This document shows positions 23,036-31,556 of a stretch of 64,000 bases of DNA, one piece after another. The notes beneath the pieces are model-generated. The model was not told the DNA's origin. It did no database searches and worked only from the letters and a program-made list of their open reading frames with translations. Each line of letters begins with the position of its first letter. Within the stretch, counting starts at the first letter, position 1. The stretch covers positions 434,001-498,000 of the forward strand of contig NZ_VRTZ01000002.1 of the NCBI RefSeq assembly GCF_008017545.1, read 5' to 3'. The DNA comes from Homoserinibacter sp. GY 40078. Lineage in GTDB: Bacteria; Actinomycetota; Actinomycetes; Actinomycetales; Microbacteriaceae. The translations under genes were made by a program, and so were the position numbers.

Positions 23036-25570
23036 GTGCCTCCCGTCGACCTCGTCACCGAGTTGCCGCGTCCCTGGGACGCGGATTCGTTCCTTCTCGC
23101 GTTCGACGGTTGGGCGCGGTCGCGGGGTACACCGCTGTATCCGGCGCAGGAGGAGGCGGTGCTCGAGCTGGCGCTCGATCGTCACCTCGTTCTCAGCACC
23201 CCGACCGGCACGGGCAAGTCGCTCGTCGCGGTCGCGGCGCACGCGATGGCGCTCGCGCGGGGCGAGCGCTCGTACTACACGGCGCCGATCAAGGCACTCG
23301 TGAGCGAGAAGTTCTTCGACCTCGTGCATCTGTTCGGCGCCGAGAACGTGGGCATGGTCACGGGCGACTCGAGCGTGAATCCGAACGCCCCGATCATCTG
23401 CTGCACGGCCGAGATCCTCGCGAACATCGCCCTCCGCCGTGGCGACGCGGCGGGGATTGCGTCAGTCGTGATGGACGAGTTCCACTTCTACGCGGATCCG
23501 GAACGGGGATGGGCCTGGCAGACACCCCTGCTGCTCCTCTCGCGTGCGCGTTTCGTCCTCATGTCCGCGACTCTCGGCGATGTGGGCGCGATCGCGGACG
23601 ACCTCGAACGTCGGTCCGGTCGCGAGGTTGCACGGGTCACGGGCGTCGAGCGTCCGGTGCCCCTGCACTACCGGTACGAGGTCGCCGCAGTGCAGGAGAC
23701 GGTGGAGGACCTGCTCGCCGAGCAGCTCGCCCCCGTCTACATCGTGCACTTCTCGCAGGCCGCGGCCGTGGAACGAGCAGCCGCGCTCGCGAGCGTCCGT
23801 GTGGCGTCGCGCGAGCAGCGGGATGCGATCGCCGCCGCCATCGGAGGGTTCCGGTTCTCTGCCGGTTTCGGTCAGACCCTCGGTCGGCTCATCAGAGCGG
23901 GCATCGGGGTCCATCACGCCGGGATGCTGCCCCGGTACCGGCGCCTCGTGGAACAGCTCGCGCAGCAGGGGCTCCTGCGCGTCGTGTGCGGCACGGACAC
24001 CCTCGGCGTGGGGATCAACGTGCCGATCCGCACCGTGCTGCTCACCGGGCTCACGAAGTTCGATGGCACCCGGATGCGGCAGCTGAGCGCGCGGGAGTTC
24101 CACCAGGTGGTGGGCCGCGCCGGGCGTGCCGGGTTCGATGTCGCCGGAGAGGTCGTCGCGCTCGCGCCCGAGCACGAGGTCGAGAACGCGAAGGCGACCG
24201 CGAAGGCGGGCGACGATGCGAAGGCCAAGCGGAAGATCGTGAAGAAGCGCGCGCCCGAGGGCTTCGTGAGCTGGGGACCGGAAAGCTTCGAGCGCCTCAT
24301 CGCGGCGGAGCCCGAGCCGCTGCAGAGCTCGATGCGTGTGACGGCGGCCATGCTGCTCCAGATCCTGTCGCGGGAGGGGGCTGAGGCTCCGGCGAGCGAA
24401 CCCGGAAGCGCGTTCCAGCTCGTCCGTTCTCTCGTGACGGACAATCACGAACCCGCCGCACGCCGTGCAGCACTGGCTCGACGAGCCATCGCGATCTATC
24501 GGACCCTCCGAACCGCCGGGGTCCTCGAACAGATCGGAGGCGGGTTCTCCGGCAGCGCCCGAGTGCGTCTCACGGTCGAGCTGCAGGCCGACTTCGCCCT
24601 CAATCAGCCCCTCTCCCCGTTCGCGCTGGCTGCTCTCGAGTTGCTGGATCCCGCGACTCCCGGCTATGCACTCGACGCCCTCAGCGTCATCGAGTCGACC
24701 CTCGACGATCCGCGGCCGGTGCTCTCCCAACAGCAGTTCCGCGCCCGCGGTGAGGCGGTCGCCGCGATGAAGGCCGACGGAGTCGAATACGAGGAGCGCA
24801 TGGAGTTGCTCGAGGACGTCACGTGGCCGCGTCCGCTCGCGGAGCTGCTCGATGAGGCGTATGAGACGTTCGCGTCGAGCCAGCCGTGGATCCGCGACTA
24901 CGAGCTGAAGCCGAAATCCGTCGTTCGCGACATGTTCGAGCGCGCCATGAGCTTCTCGGACTTCGTGGCGTTCTACCAGCTCGGCCGCAGCGAGGGTCTC
25001 GTGCTGCGGTATCTGAGCGATGCCTACCGCGCGGCACGTCAGACCATCCCGGACGAGGCGAAGACCGATGAACTGCGCGACCTCGTGGAATGGCTCGGCG
25101 AGCTCGTGCGCCAGGTCGACTCGAGCCTCCTCGACGAGTGGGATGCCCTCCGCAATCCCACGGACGCGGAGACGGACGCGGTGAGTGCCGAGGTGGTGCC
25201 GCCTGCGCCGAGCGATGTCGTGGCGAACCGCCGCGCGTTCCTCGTGCTGGTGCGCAATCAGCTCTGGAGGCGCGTGCAAGCCGCGGCGCTCCAGCACGAC
25301 GATGCGCTCGTCGCCCTGGACCCGGATGCGGGGTGGCCCGAGGCGCTCGACGCCTACTACGCCGAGCACGACACGATCGGAACCGGTCCGGATGCGCGCA
25401 GTGCCGCCCGCCTCGTCATCCGCGAAACCCAGGACGCGTGGGAGGTGCGGCAGATCGTGGAGGATCCCGCGGGGCACCACGACTGGGGCATCGACGCCGT
25501 GGTCGACCTCGCGGCGTCCCGCACCGAGGGCGAGGCGGTCGTGCGGGTGGCGGGGCTCAGCCGTCTGTGA
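23036..25570 (+). CDS. Ski2-like DEAD/DEAH RNA helicase with DUF3516 C-terminus
   Basis: An 844-residue superfamily 2 helicase. Motif I TPTGTGKSL (K61), motif II MDEFHFY with DEFH at 147-150, motif III MSATL, and motif VI QVVGRAGRAG in the second RecA lobe. The C-terminal half matches the actinobacterial DUF3516 region in size and position. An internal Lys/Ala-rich insert follows motif VI (KATAKAGDDAKAKRKIVKKR). Such proteins are thought to work on RNA, but the target is unknown. The frame is open far upstream; GTG 23036 is chosen because CAGACT (23024-23029) lies six bases before it (leaderless) and similarity starts there. Its last 14 bases overlap the convergent gene. Confidence 0.85.
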   Translation: MPPVDLVTELPRPWDADSFLLAFDGWARSRGTPLYPAQEEAVLELALDRHLVLSTPTGTGKSLVAVAAHAMALARGERSYYTAPIKALVSEKFFDLVHLFGAENVGMVTGDSSVNPNAPIICCTAEILANIALRRGDAAGIASVVMDEFHFYADPERGWAWQTPLLLLSRARFVLMSATLGDVGAIADDLERRSGREVARVTGVERPVPLHYRYEVAAVQETVEDLLAEQLAPVYIVHFSQAAAVERAAALASVRVASREQRDAIAAAIGGFRFSAGFGQTLGRLIRAGIGVHHAGMLPRYRRLVEQLAQQGLLRVVCGTDTLGVGINVPIRTVLLTGLTKFDGTRMRQLSAREFHQVVGRAGRAGFDVAGEVVALAPEHEVENAKATAKAGDDAKAKRKIVKKRAPEGFVSWGPESFERLIAAEPEPLQSSMRVTAAMLLQILSREGAEAPASEPGSAFQLVRSLVTDNHEPAARRAALARRAIAIYRTLRTAGVLEQIGGGFSGSARVRLTVELQADFALNQPLSPFALAALELLDPATPGYALDALSVIESTLDDPRPVLSQQQFRARGEAVAAMKADGVEYEERMELLEDVTWPRPLAELLDEAYETFASSQPWIRDYELKPKSVVRDMFERAMSFSDFVAFYQLGRSEGLVLRYLSDAYRAARQTIPDEAKTDELRDLVEWLGELVRQVDSSLLDEWDALRNPTDAETDAVSAEVVPPAPSDVVANRRAFLVLVRNQLWRRVQAAALQHDDALVALDPDAGWPEALDAYYAEHDTIGTGPDARSAARLVIRETQDAWEVRQIVEDPAGHHDWGIDAVVDLAASRTEGEAVVRVAGLSRL

Positions 25571-25895
25571 ACTCGTCGTCGCGGACGGGCGCGCTCGGGC
25601 CACGCCGGTAGTCGACAGAGGTGTGGTGGGCTCCGCGGTGATCGTGCACCGAGCGGATGATCCAGATCACCGTCGGCACGATCGCGACGAGCAGGGCGAT
25701 CGCGCCGATCGCGGCGAAGCCGATGGCGGCAGCCGGGACCGGAGCTGATCCGCACGCGTCGGGCATGCCGGAGCACGCCTCGCTCGTGGTCACATCCACG
25801 ACCGCGAAACTGATCGCCGCGACGACGACTGCGCTGAGCGCGATCGCGCCCAGCACCTTCCTCGAGCGCACGCGCTGCTCCTTCTCGTCGGGCAC
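25557..25895 (-). CDS. Small two-helix membrane protein
   Basis: 112 residues: charged N-terminus, helix at about 14-34, an external loop with two cysteines (SEACSGMPDACGS), a second helix at about 52-80, and a His/Arg/Asp-rich cytoplasmic tail. The paired cysteines may form a disulfide outside the membrane. GTG start at 25895; TAGCCT on the minus strand about 15 bases upstream is a likely -10. Convergent overlap of 14 bp with the helicase gene. Function unknown. Confidence 0.65.
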   Translation of the reverse strand: MPDEKEQRVRSRKVLGAIALSAVVVAAISFAVVDVTTSEACSGMPDACGSAPVPAAAIGFAAIGAIALLVAIVPTVIWIIRSVHDHRGAHHTSVDYRRGPSAPVRDDEFTDG

Positions 25896-25941
25896 TCGCC
25901 CGGACTTCGAGGCTAGTTCTCGACGGCGGCGTGGCCCATTC

Positions 25942-26007
25942 CCCCGTCCGGGGGTTGGACGAGCTGTCCACTCCCGTGCGGGCGCGGGAGCTTACTCCCC
26001 GACCGGG
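25942..26007. promoter_or_regulatory. Paired near-palindromes upstream of the phosphate permease
   Basis: CCCCGTCCGGGG at 25942-25953 and CCCCGACCGGGG at 25996-26007 are two near-identical 12-bp elements, 54 bp apart (about five helical turns), each able to form a hairpin. They lie 100 and 47 bp before the pit start. They could be operator half-sites or hairpins; no regulator is evident. Confidence 0.4.
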
Positions 26008-26054
26008 GGTGCGCGAGTTGCCGGTGGGTGAACGGCGTGTGAGGATTGCCCGCA

Positions 26055-27197
26055 GTGGATCCCCTGATTCTGGTCGCGCTCGTCATCGCGCTGGCCCTGT
26101 TCTTCGATTTCACCAACGGCTTCCATGACACAGCCAACGCGATGGCGACACCCATCGCGACCGGTGCGCTCCGACCCAAGGTCGCCGTCGCGATCGCCGC
26201 CGTGCTGAATCTCGTCGGCGCGTTCCTCAGCACCGAGGTCGCGAAGACGATCTCGGGTGGTCTGATCCGGGAAGGTGACGGGGGCGTGCAGATCACCCCG
26301 GTGCTGATCCTCGCGGGGCTCATCGGCGCCATCGTGTGGAATCTGGTCACGTGGTTGCTCGGTCTTCCGTCGTCCTCCAGCCACGCGCTCTTCGGCGGCC
26401 TCATCGGGGCAGCCGTCGTCGGGGCGGGCTTCGCCGCAATCGACGGCGGAGTGCTCATCTCGAAGATCCTCATCCCGGCAGTACTCGCCCCGATCACGGC
26501 GGGTGTCGTCTCGTACCTCGCGACGAAGCTCGCCTACCGCCTGACCCGCAAGCGTGAGCGCGACGGTTTCAAACGGGGTCAGGTGTTCACCTCGAGCCTC
26601 GTGTCGCTCGCGCACGGCACGAACGACGCCCAGAAGACCATGGGCGTGATCACGCTCACCCTCATCGCGGCGGGGTTTCAGGACGTGGGGTCCGGCCCGG
26701 CCCTGTGGGTGATCTCCGCGTGCGCCCTCGCGATCGCCCTCGGCACGTATTCGGGCGGCTGGCGGATCATCCGCACGATGGGCCGGGGGATCACCGAGGT
26801 CGAACCTGCCCAGGGGTTCGCCGCCGAGTCGGCGACCACGGCGACGATCCTCGCATCGAGCCACCTCGGTTTCGCCCTTTCGACGACCCAGGTGGCCTCG
26901 GGATCCGTCATCGGAACGGGAATCGGCCGAAAGGGCGCCTCGGTCAGATGGCGCACCGCGGGGCGCATCGCGCTCGGCTGGCTCATCACGATCCCGGCTG
27001 CGGGCGTCATCGGAGCGCTCGCGGCTCTCCTCGCCGGCACCGGCACGGCGGGCATCGTCGCGGTGGTCGTTCTCGCGCTCGCCGCGATCACCGCCATCTT
27101 CCTGTGGGCCCGGCGCAACCGGGTCGACCACCGCAATCTGCACCAGCCCGAGCCCGGCGTCTTCGTGCGGCCCAAGAAGCGGAAGGCGCGGCGATGA
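26055..27197 (+). CDS. pit: PiT-family inorganic phosphate permease
   Basis: A 380-residue inner-membrane low-affinity phosphate (metal-phosphate:H+) symporter. Both duplicated PiT signatures are present: GFHDTANAMATPIATGALRP (about residues 22-41) and SLAHGTNDAQKTMGVI (about 188-203). GTG 26055 lies ten bases after GTGAGGAT; TTG 26046 would add three residues but sits inside the ribosome site. A basic C-terminus (VRPKKRKARR) is cytoplasmic. The stop overlaps a 72-residue membrane protein gene (ATGA). No PhoU-like pit accessory protein is seen in the window. Confidence 0.92.
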   Translation: MDPLILVALVIALALFFDFTNGFHDTANAMATPIATGALRPKVAVAIAAVLNLVGAFLSTEVAKTISGGLIREGDGGVQITPVLILAGLIGAIVWNLVTWLLGLPSSSSHALFGGLIGAAVVGAGFAAIDGGVLISKILIPAVLAPITAGVVSYLATKLAYRLTRKRERDGFKRGQVFTSSLVSLAHGTNDAQKTMGVITLTLIAAGFQDVGSGPALWVISACALAIALGTYSGGWRIIRTMGRGITEVEPAQGFAAESATTATILASSHLGFALSTTQVASGSVIGTGIGRKGASVRWRTAGRIALGWLITIPAAGVIGALAALLAGTGTAGIVAVVVLALAAITAIFLWARRNRVDHRNLHQPEPGVFVRPKKRKARR

Positions 27198-27412
27198 TCG
27201 ACTGGCTGGCTTTCGTCTCCGTGTTCGTCGCGGCCCTCGTCTCGGCCTGCATCGCGGTGACCCTCTTCTCGCTCGGGCTGCGCTTCGGCGATGGCGAGGC
27301 CGCGTGGCGGCGACCGGTGAGCGTCATGATGTTCGTGCTGTGCGCGGCGGCCGTGTTGCTCGGGATCTACATCATCGTGGGCGACCATCTCATGGTCCTG
27401 TTCGCCCGCTGA
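27194..27412 (+). CDS. Small membrane protein coupled to pit
   Basis: 72 residues with two hydrophobic helices (about 5-30 and 43-65) joined by a short polar loop (RFGDGEAAWRRP). ATG 27194 overlaps the pit stop (ATGA), so it should be made stoichiometrically with the permease. A small partner of this kind may stabilise or regulate the transporter (inference). No family recognised. Confidence 0.7.
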   Translation: MIDWLAFVSVFVAALVSACIAVTLFSLGLRFGDGEAAWRRPVSVMMFVLCAAAVLLGIYIIVGDHLMVLFAR

Positions 27413-27428
27413 GCGAGACCCGGCGGCC

Positions 27429-27461
27429 TAGAATCGGGGCATCCATCGAAGGAGATGCGAG
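27429..27461 (+). promoter_or_regulatory. Promoter and ribosome site of the aspartase gene
   Basis: -10 TAGAAT at 27429-27434, predicted start near 27441, and ribosome site AAGGAG at 27449-27454, followed by ATG at 27462. This is one of the few classically led genes here. Confidence 0.6.
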
Positions 27462-29003
27462 ATGACCGACACGACCGGCCTGAACGCCTCCGAGCAGCAG
27501 ATCATCGGCGACGAGAACCTCGTCACGACGGGCCCCGACGGCTCACGCGATCTGCTCTCCGGCACCGGCCCCACCCGTACCGAAAGCGACTCCCTCGGGA
27601 GCCTCGAGATCCCTGCCGACGTCTACTGGGGAGTGCATACAGCGCGTGCGCTCGTGAACTTCCCGATCACGAGGCGCGCGATCTCGAACTATCCCGACCT
27701 GATCCGCGCCCTCGCGCGAGTCAAGCAGGCGGCAGCGCGCGCCAACCGCGAGCTCGGGGTGCTCGATCCCGCGAAGGCCGACGCGATCGACGCGGTCTGC
27801 GAGCGGATCGTCGCGGGTGAGCTGCACGATCAGTTCGTCGTCGGGGTGATCCAGGGTGGTGCAGGCACGAGCACCAACATGAACACGAACGAGGTGATCG
27901 CGAACGCCGCGCTCGAGGCGAGCGGATACGAGAAGGGCGACTACACGCACCTGCACCCGATCGACGACGTCAATCGCAGCCAGTCGACGAACGATGTCTA
28001 CCCGACCGCGATCAAGCTGGCGATGGTGTTCGGTGTGCAACGCCTTCTCGCCGAGCACGCGCGCCTGACGGCGAGCTTCCGAGCCAAGGGGCGGGAGTTC
28101 GCGCACGTGCTGAAGGTCGGGCGCACCCAGCTTCAGGACGCGGTGCCGATGACGCTCGGTCAGGAGTTCGCCGGCTTCGCGACGACTCTCGCCGAGGACT
28201 ACGACCGGCTCACCGAGGTCATTCCGTGGCTCAACGAGATCAACCTCGGCGCCACGGCGATCGGAACGGGCATCACGGCCGATCCCCGATACGCGGAGGC
28301 CGTACGGCGCCACCTCGAGGCCGTCACGGGGATCCCGCAGGAGACGGCCCCCGACCTCATCGAGGCGACCTCGGACGCGGGCATCTTCATGACCCTATCC
28401 GGCACGCTCAAGCGCGCAGCCGTGAAGCTCTCGAAGATCTGCAACGACCTGCGACTGCTTTCGTCCGGCCCGCAGGCCGGTCTCAACGAGATCCAGCTGC
28501 CTCCGCGTCAGGCGGGATCGTCGATCATGCCGGGCAAGGTGAACCCCGTCATCCCGGAGGTCGTGAACCAGGTGGCGTTCGCCGTGATCGGAGCGGATGC
28601 GACGGTCACCGCGGCAGCCGAGGGCGGGCAGCTGCAGCTCAACGCCTTCGAGCCGGTCATCGCGCATTCGCTGCTGCAATCGCTCGCCTGGATGACCAAC
28701 GCCTGCCGCACCCTGCGAGTGAACTGCGTCGACGGCATCACCGCCAACGAGGCGCGGCTCGCGGGCCAGGTCGCCACGAGCGTCGGGGTCGTGACGGCGC
28801 TCACCCCCTACATCGGCTACGCGGAGGCAGCGGCTCTCGCGCACACGGCGCTCACGACGAACGCGTCGATCGCCGACCTCGTCGTGGGGCGCGGCCTCAT
28901 GACCCGCGAGGCGGTCGACCGCGTGCTCGCACCCGACCGGCTGTCGGGGATCGTCCCGCCGACGAGCGCCATCCCGATCGTCGTCGGCAAGGTGGTGGAG
29001 TAG
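27462..29003 (+). CDS. aspA: Aspartate ammonia-lyase (aspartase)
   Basis: Converts L-aspartate to fumarate and ammonia. The 513-residue protein has the fumarase/aspartase signature GSSIMPGKVNP, substrate-site TSTNMNTNEVIAN, and HPIDDVNRSQSTNDVYPTAI. The conserved part starts at RTESDSLGSLEIPADVYWG, leaving about 38 extra polar N-terminal residues compared with typical 470-residue enzymes. The ATG at 27462 has the only good ribosome site, so the extension seems real. Fumarase C shares the fold, but NMNTNEVIAN and the overall pattern favour aspartase. Stand-alone promoter. Confidence 0.88.
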   Translation: MTDTTGLNASEQQIIGDENLVTTGPDGSRDLLSGTGPTRTESDSLGSLEIPADVYWGVHTARALVNFPITRRAISNYPDLIRALARVKQAAARANRELGVLDPAKADAIDAVCERIVAGELHDQFVVGVIQGGAGTSTNMNTNEVIANAALEASGYEKGDYTHLHPIDDVNRSQSTNDVYPTAIKLAMVFGVQRLLAEHARLTASFRAKGREFAHVLKVGRTQLQDAVPMTLGQEFAGFATTLAEDYDRLTEVIPWLNEINLGATAIGTGITADPRYAEAVRRHLEAVTGIPQETAPDLIEATSDAGIFMTLSGTLKRAAVKLSKICNDLRLLSSGPQAGLNEIQLPPRQAGSSIMPGKVNPVIPEVVNQVAFAVIGADATVTAAAEGGQLQLNAFEPVIAHSLLQSLAWMTNACRTLRVNCVDGITANEARLAGQVATSVGVVTALTPYIGYAEAAALAHTALTTNASIADLVVGRGLMTREAVDRVLAPDRLSGIVPPTSAIPIVVGKVVE

Positions 29004-29019
29004 GCCGGCCTGGTCCCGT

Positions 29020-30528
29020 CTAGCGCTCCCAGCTCACCTCGGCGGGATCCTTGTCGGGTCGCCATCCCCGCCAGACCGGGTGGCGCAGGCGGCCGTCGGG
29101 GGTGCGTTCGCCGTACTCGACCTCGCCGACGAGCTCGGGGCGCACCCAATGCGCATCCCGAGCATCTTCTGCGGGAACGCCGTCGAGTGCTGGCTCGGCG
29201 ATGTCCAGGGCATCGAGGCGGGCGCGGGTGCGCTCCAGGGTGCGGTCGTCGAATCCCGTTCCCACGCGACCCACATAGCGAAGACGGCCGTTCTCGGGTA
29301 CACCGACGAGGAGCGAGCCGATCGTGTCGGTTCGCATGCCCTTCCCGGTGCGCCAGCCTCCGACCACCACCTCTTGCACGAGGCTGTGCTTGAGCTTGCG
29401 CCAATCGCGACTGCGCCGACCCTCCCGGTAGGGCGAGTCCGCCCGCTTCGCCACGACGCCTTCGAGGCCGAGCTCGCGGCTCGTGGCGATCGCCGTGGCG
29501 ACGTCGTCGCCGACGTCGGGCGGCACCTGGATGACCGCATTCGGGGTGACGATCGCATCGAGGCGGATGCGCCGTTGCTCGTAAGGGAGCGCCGTGATCG
29601 AGCGGCCGGCCTCTTCCAGCAGATCGAACAGCAGCAGCCTCACCGGCACCGCCCGTCGCGCGCGATCCACGTCGCGTGGCGACGTGAGGCCCATGCGTCG
29701 TTGCAGCAGGGCGAACCTCGGCACGCCGTCCTCGTCGGGCGCGACGATCTCGCCGTCCAGGACCGCGTCGCCGTCGACCGCTTCCGCGAGCACGGCGAGT
29801 TCGGGGTAACCGGCGGTCAGATCGAGTCCGTTGCGGGAGGTGAGCGTGACCTCGTCTCCCGAGACGCGGGCGATCGCCCGGATGCCGTCCCACTTCATCT
29901 CGAAGCGCCACCCGGTCTCGCCGCGCAGCTCGCGCTCGTCCGCTGCCGTCGCGAGCATCGGATGCACCCCTTCCGTGTTCCGGGCCCGTGACCCGACGAC
30001 GGTCTTGCCCCGGCGGAGGCCACGGCCGGGCGAGGTCGACGGTGGGCGTCGGTAGGGCTCCGTTCCGTCGTGCTCGGGGTGCGGGGTCTGATCCTTCATG
30101 AGGTGGATGAGCCAGCTCGACTTCGCCCCCTCGCCGGAGGTGCGGATGAGCGCCAGCCGGTGCGAGCCGTGTCGCGCGCCGTGGATCGTGACGATCACTT
30201 CGTCGTCGCGCCACTTCTCGAGGTCGTAGTGGCCCGAATCCCAGATGGTCACGGTCCCGGCCCCGTATTCCCCCTTCGGAATGGTGCCTTCGAAACGTCC
30301 GTAGTCGAGCGGGTGGTCCTCGGTCTGGACCGCGAGGTGATTGACCCCCGGATCGGCGGGGAGACCCTTGGGGAGCGCCCACGACACGAGCACGCCGTCC
30401 CGTTCGAGTCGGAAGTCGTGGTGCAGACGCGTCGCGTGGTGCTCCTGGATGACGAACGACGGCCGGTCCGGGGAGTCCGCGCCGCCTCCACCGCCCATCG
30501 GCTCCGGTGTGCGGGCAGCGTCCCGCAT
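29020..30528 (-). CDS. ligD: LigD phosphoesterase plus ATP-dependent DNA ligase module
   Basis: About 502 residues from ATG 30528. The N-terminal 3'-phosphoesterase domain (about 20-155) has FVIQEHHATRLHHDFRLE with the metal and catalytic His/Asp residues. The C-terminal ligase has motif I FEMKWDGIRAI with nucleotidylated K212, DGEIVAPDEDG, and motif V GVVAKRADSPY. This completes the polymerase module of the preceding gene, but lies in the +1 reading frame; the frame stays open to 30711. ATG 30528 has a GGAG nine bases upstream and lies 32 bases after the polymerase stop. Either a truly split LigD, a frameshifted gene, or a sequence error. Confidence 0.85.
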   Translation of the reverse strand: MRDAARTPEPMGGGGGADSPDRPSFVIQEHHATRLHHDFRLERDGVLVSWALPKGLPADPGVNHLAVQTEDHPLDYGRFEGTIPKGEYGAGTVTIWDSGHYDLEKWRDDEVIVTIHGARHGSHRLALIRTSGEGAKSSWLIHLMKDQTPHPEHDGTEPYRRPPSTSPGRGLRRGKTVVGSRARNTEGVHPMLATAADERELRGETGWRFEMKWDGIRAIARVSGDEVTLTSRNGLDLTAGYPELAVLAEAVDGDAVLDGEIVAPDEDGVPRFALLQRRMGLTSPRDVDRARRAVPVRLLLFDLLEEAGRSITALPYEQRRIRLDAIVTPNAVIQVPPDVGDDVATAIATSRELGLEGVVAKRADSPYREGRRSRDWRKLKHSLVQEVVVGGWRTGKGMRTDTIGSLLVGVPENGRLRYVGRVGTGFDDRTLERTRARLDALDIAEPALDGVPAEDARDAHWVRPELVGEVEYGERTPDGRLRHPVWRGWRPDKDPAEVSWER

Positions 30529-30559
30529 CGACCGGTACTCCGCGAGGCGCTCGTCGACC

Positions 30560-31480
30560 TCAGCGCCCAGGTGGATGGCTCGCCGAGAGTTCGGCGAGCG
30601 GATCTCCCTTCTTCGCGAGGCGCGTGAGCACCTCGTCGAACTCCAGCTGGCGCAGCGACGGCGAGAGCAGCTCGCGCCAGGTGCGCGGAGCGGCGACGGT
30701 GGGGCGGGCACGTCCGCGCAGCGAATAGGGGACGATCGTCGTCTTGCTGCCGTTGTTCTGACTCCAGTCGAGGAGGACCTTGCCCACGCGATCGGTCTTC
30801 CGCTGATCGCTCACGACGAGATCGGGGTGATCGGCCTCGAGTGCGCGGGCGAGTTCGTGCGCGACCGCGGACACTTGGTCGCTCGACTGCTTCCCGTCGA
30901 GGGCGGCGTACAGGTGGATGCCCTTGCTGCCACTCGTCACGGGCATCGGATCGAGCCCCATGTCGCCGAGGATCGCACGCACGAGCTTCGCGACCTCGAC
31001 GCATTCCGCGAGCCCGGCGCCCTCACCCGGATCGAGGTCGAGCACCATCCGGTCGGGGTTGCGGCGCGTTCCGCCGCGCCCGAAGCGCCACTGCGGCACG
31101 TGGATCTCGAGCGCGTTCTGTTGCGCGATCCACACAAGGGTGGCGAGGTCGTCGACGAGGGGATACGTGTTGACGTGATCGCTGTGCTGGATGTCGCGCC
31201 GCCGGATCCACGAGGGCGCGGAGTCCGGGAGGTTCTTCTCGAAGAACACCTGCCCGGGCTTGGCCGCGGTGCCGACACCCGAGACCCAGCGCTTGCGGGT
31301 GGCGGGGCGTCCCGTCGCGTGCGGGATGAGCGCGTCCGCGACCCGCGTGTAGTAGTCGATGATCTCGGCTTTGGTGGTGCCCGTCTCCGGATACATGACC
31401 TTGTCGAGATGCGTGAGGCGGATGCGGTGGCCGCCGACGCCCACGTACTGCTCGGCGCTCGGGTCTTGGACGCGTGCCAC
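30560..31480 (-). CDS. ligD: LigD polymerase/primase module (NHEJ)
   Basis: A 306-residue LigD-type primase-polymerase, which fills gaps and adds nucleotides (often ribonucleotides) at broken DNA ends. Catalytic aspartates D148 and D150 in RMVLDLDPGEGA; SGSKGIHLYAAL and the DRVGKVLLDWSQN motif with the third acidic residue follow. In fused actinobacterial LigD the chain continues through a short linker into the phosphoesterase domain. Here it stops at 30560 after SHPPGR while the next domain is in the +1 frame. GTG start 31480; TAGGGT (31492-31487) lies six bases upstream on the minus strand, so leaderless. Divergent from Ku. Confidence 0.9.
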   Translation of the reverse strand: MARVQDPSAEQYVGVGGHRIRLTHLDKVMYPETGTTKAEIIDYYTRVADALIPHATGRPATRKRWVSGVGTAAKPGQVFFEKNLPDSAPSWIRRRDIQHSDHVNTYPLVDDLATLVWIAQQNALEIHVPQWRFGRGGTRRNPDRMVLDLDPGEGAGLAECVEVAKLVRAILGDMGLDPMPVTSGSKGIHLYAALDGKQSSDQVSAVAHELARALEADHPDLVVSDQRKTDRVGKVLLDWSQNNGSKTTIVPYSLRGRARPTVAAPRTWRELLSPSLRQLEFDEVLTRLAKKGDPLAELSASHPPGR

Positions 31481-31556
31481 CTGGGCACCCTACTCGCGGC
31501 CTCCGCCGCCCGTCCATGGGGTATACAGCGTCCACATCCGAGGCGAGAATGTCGGA

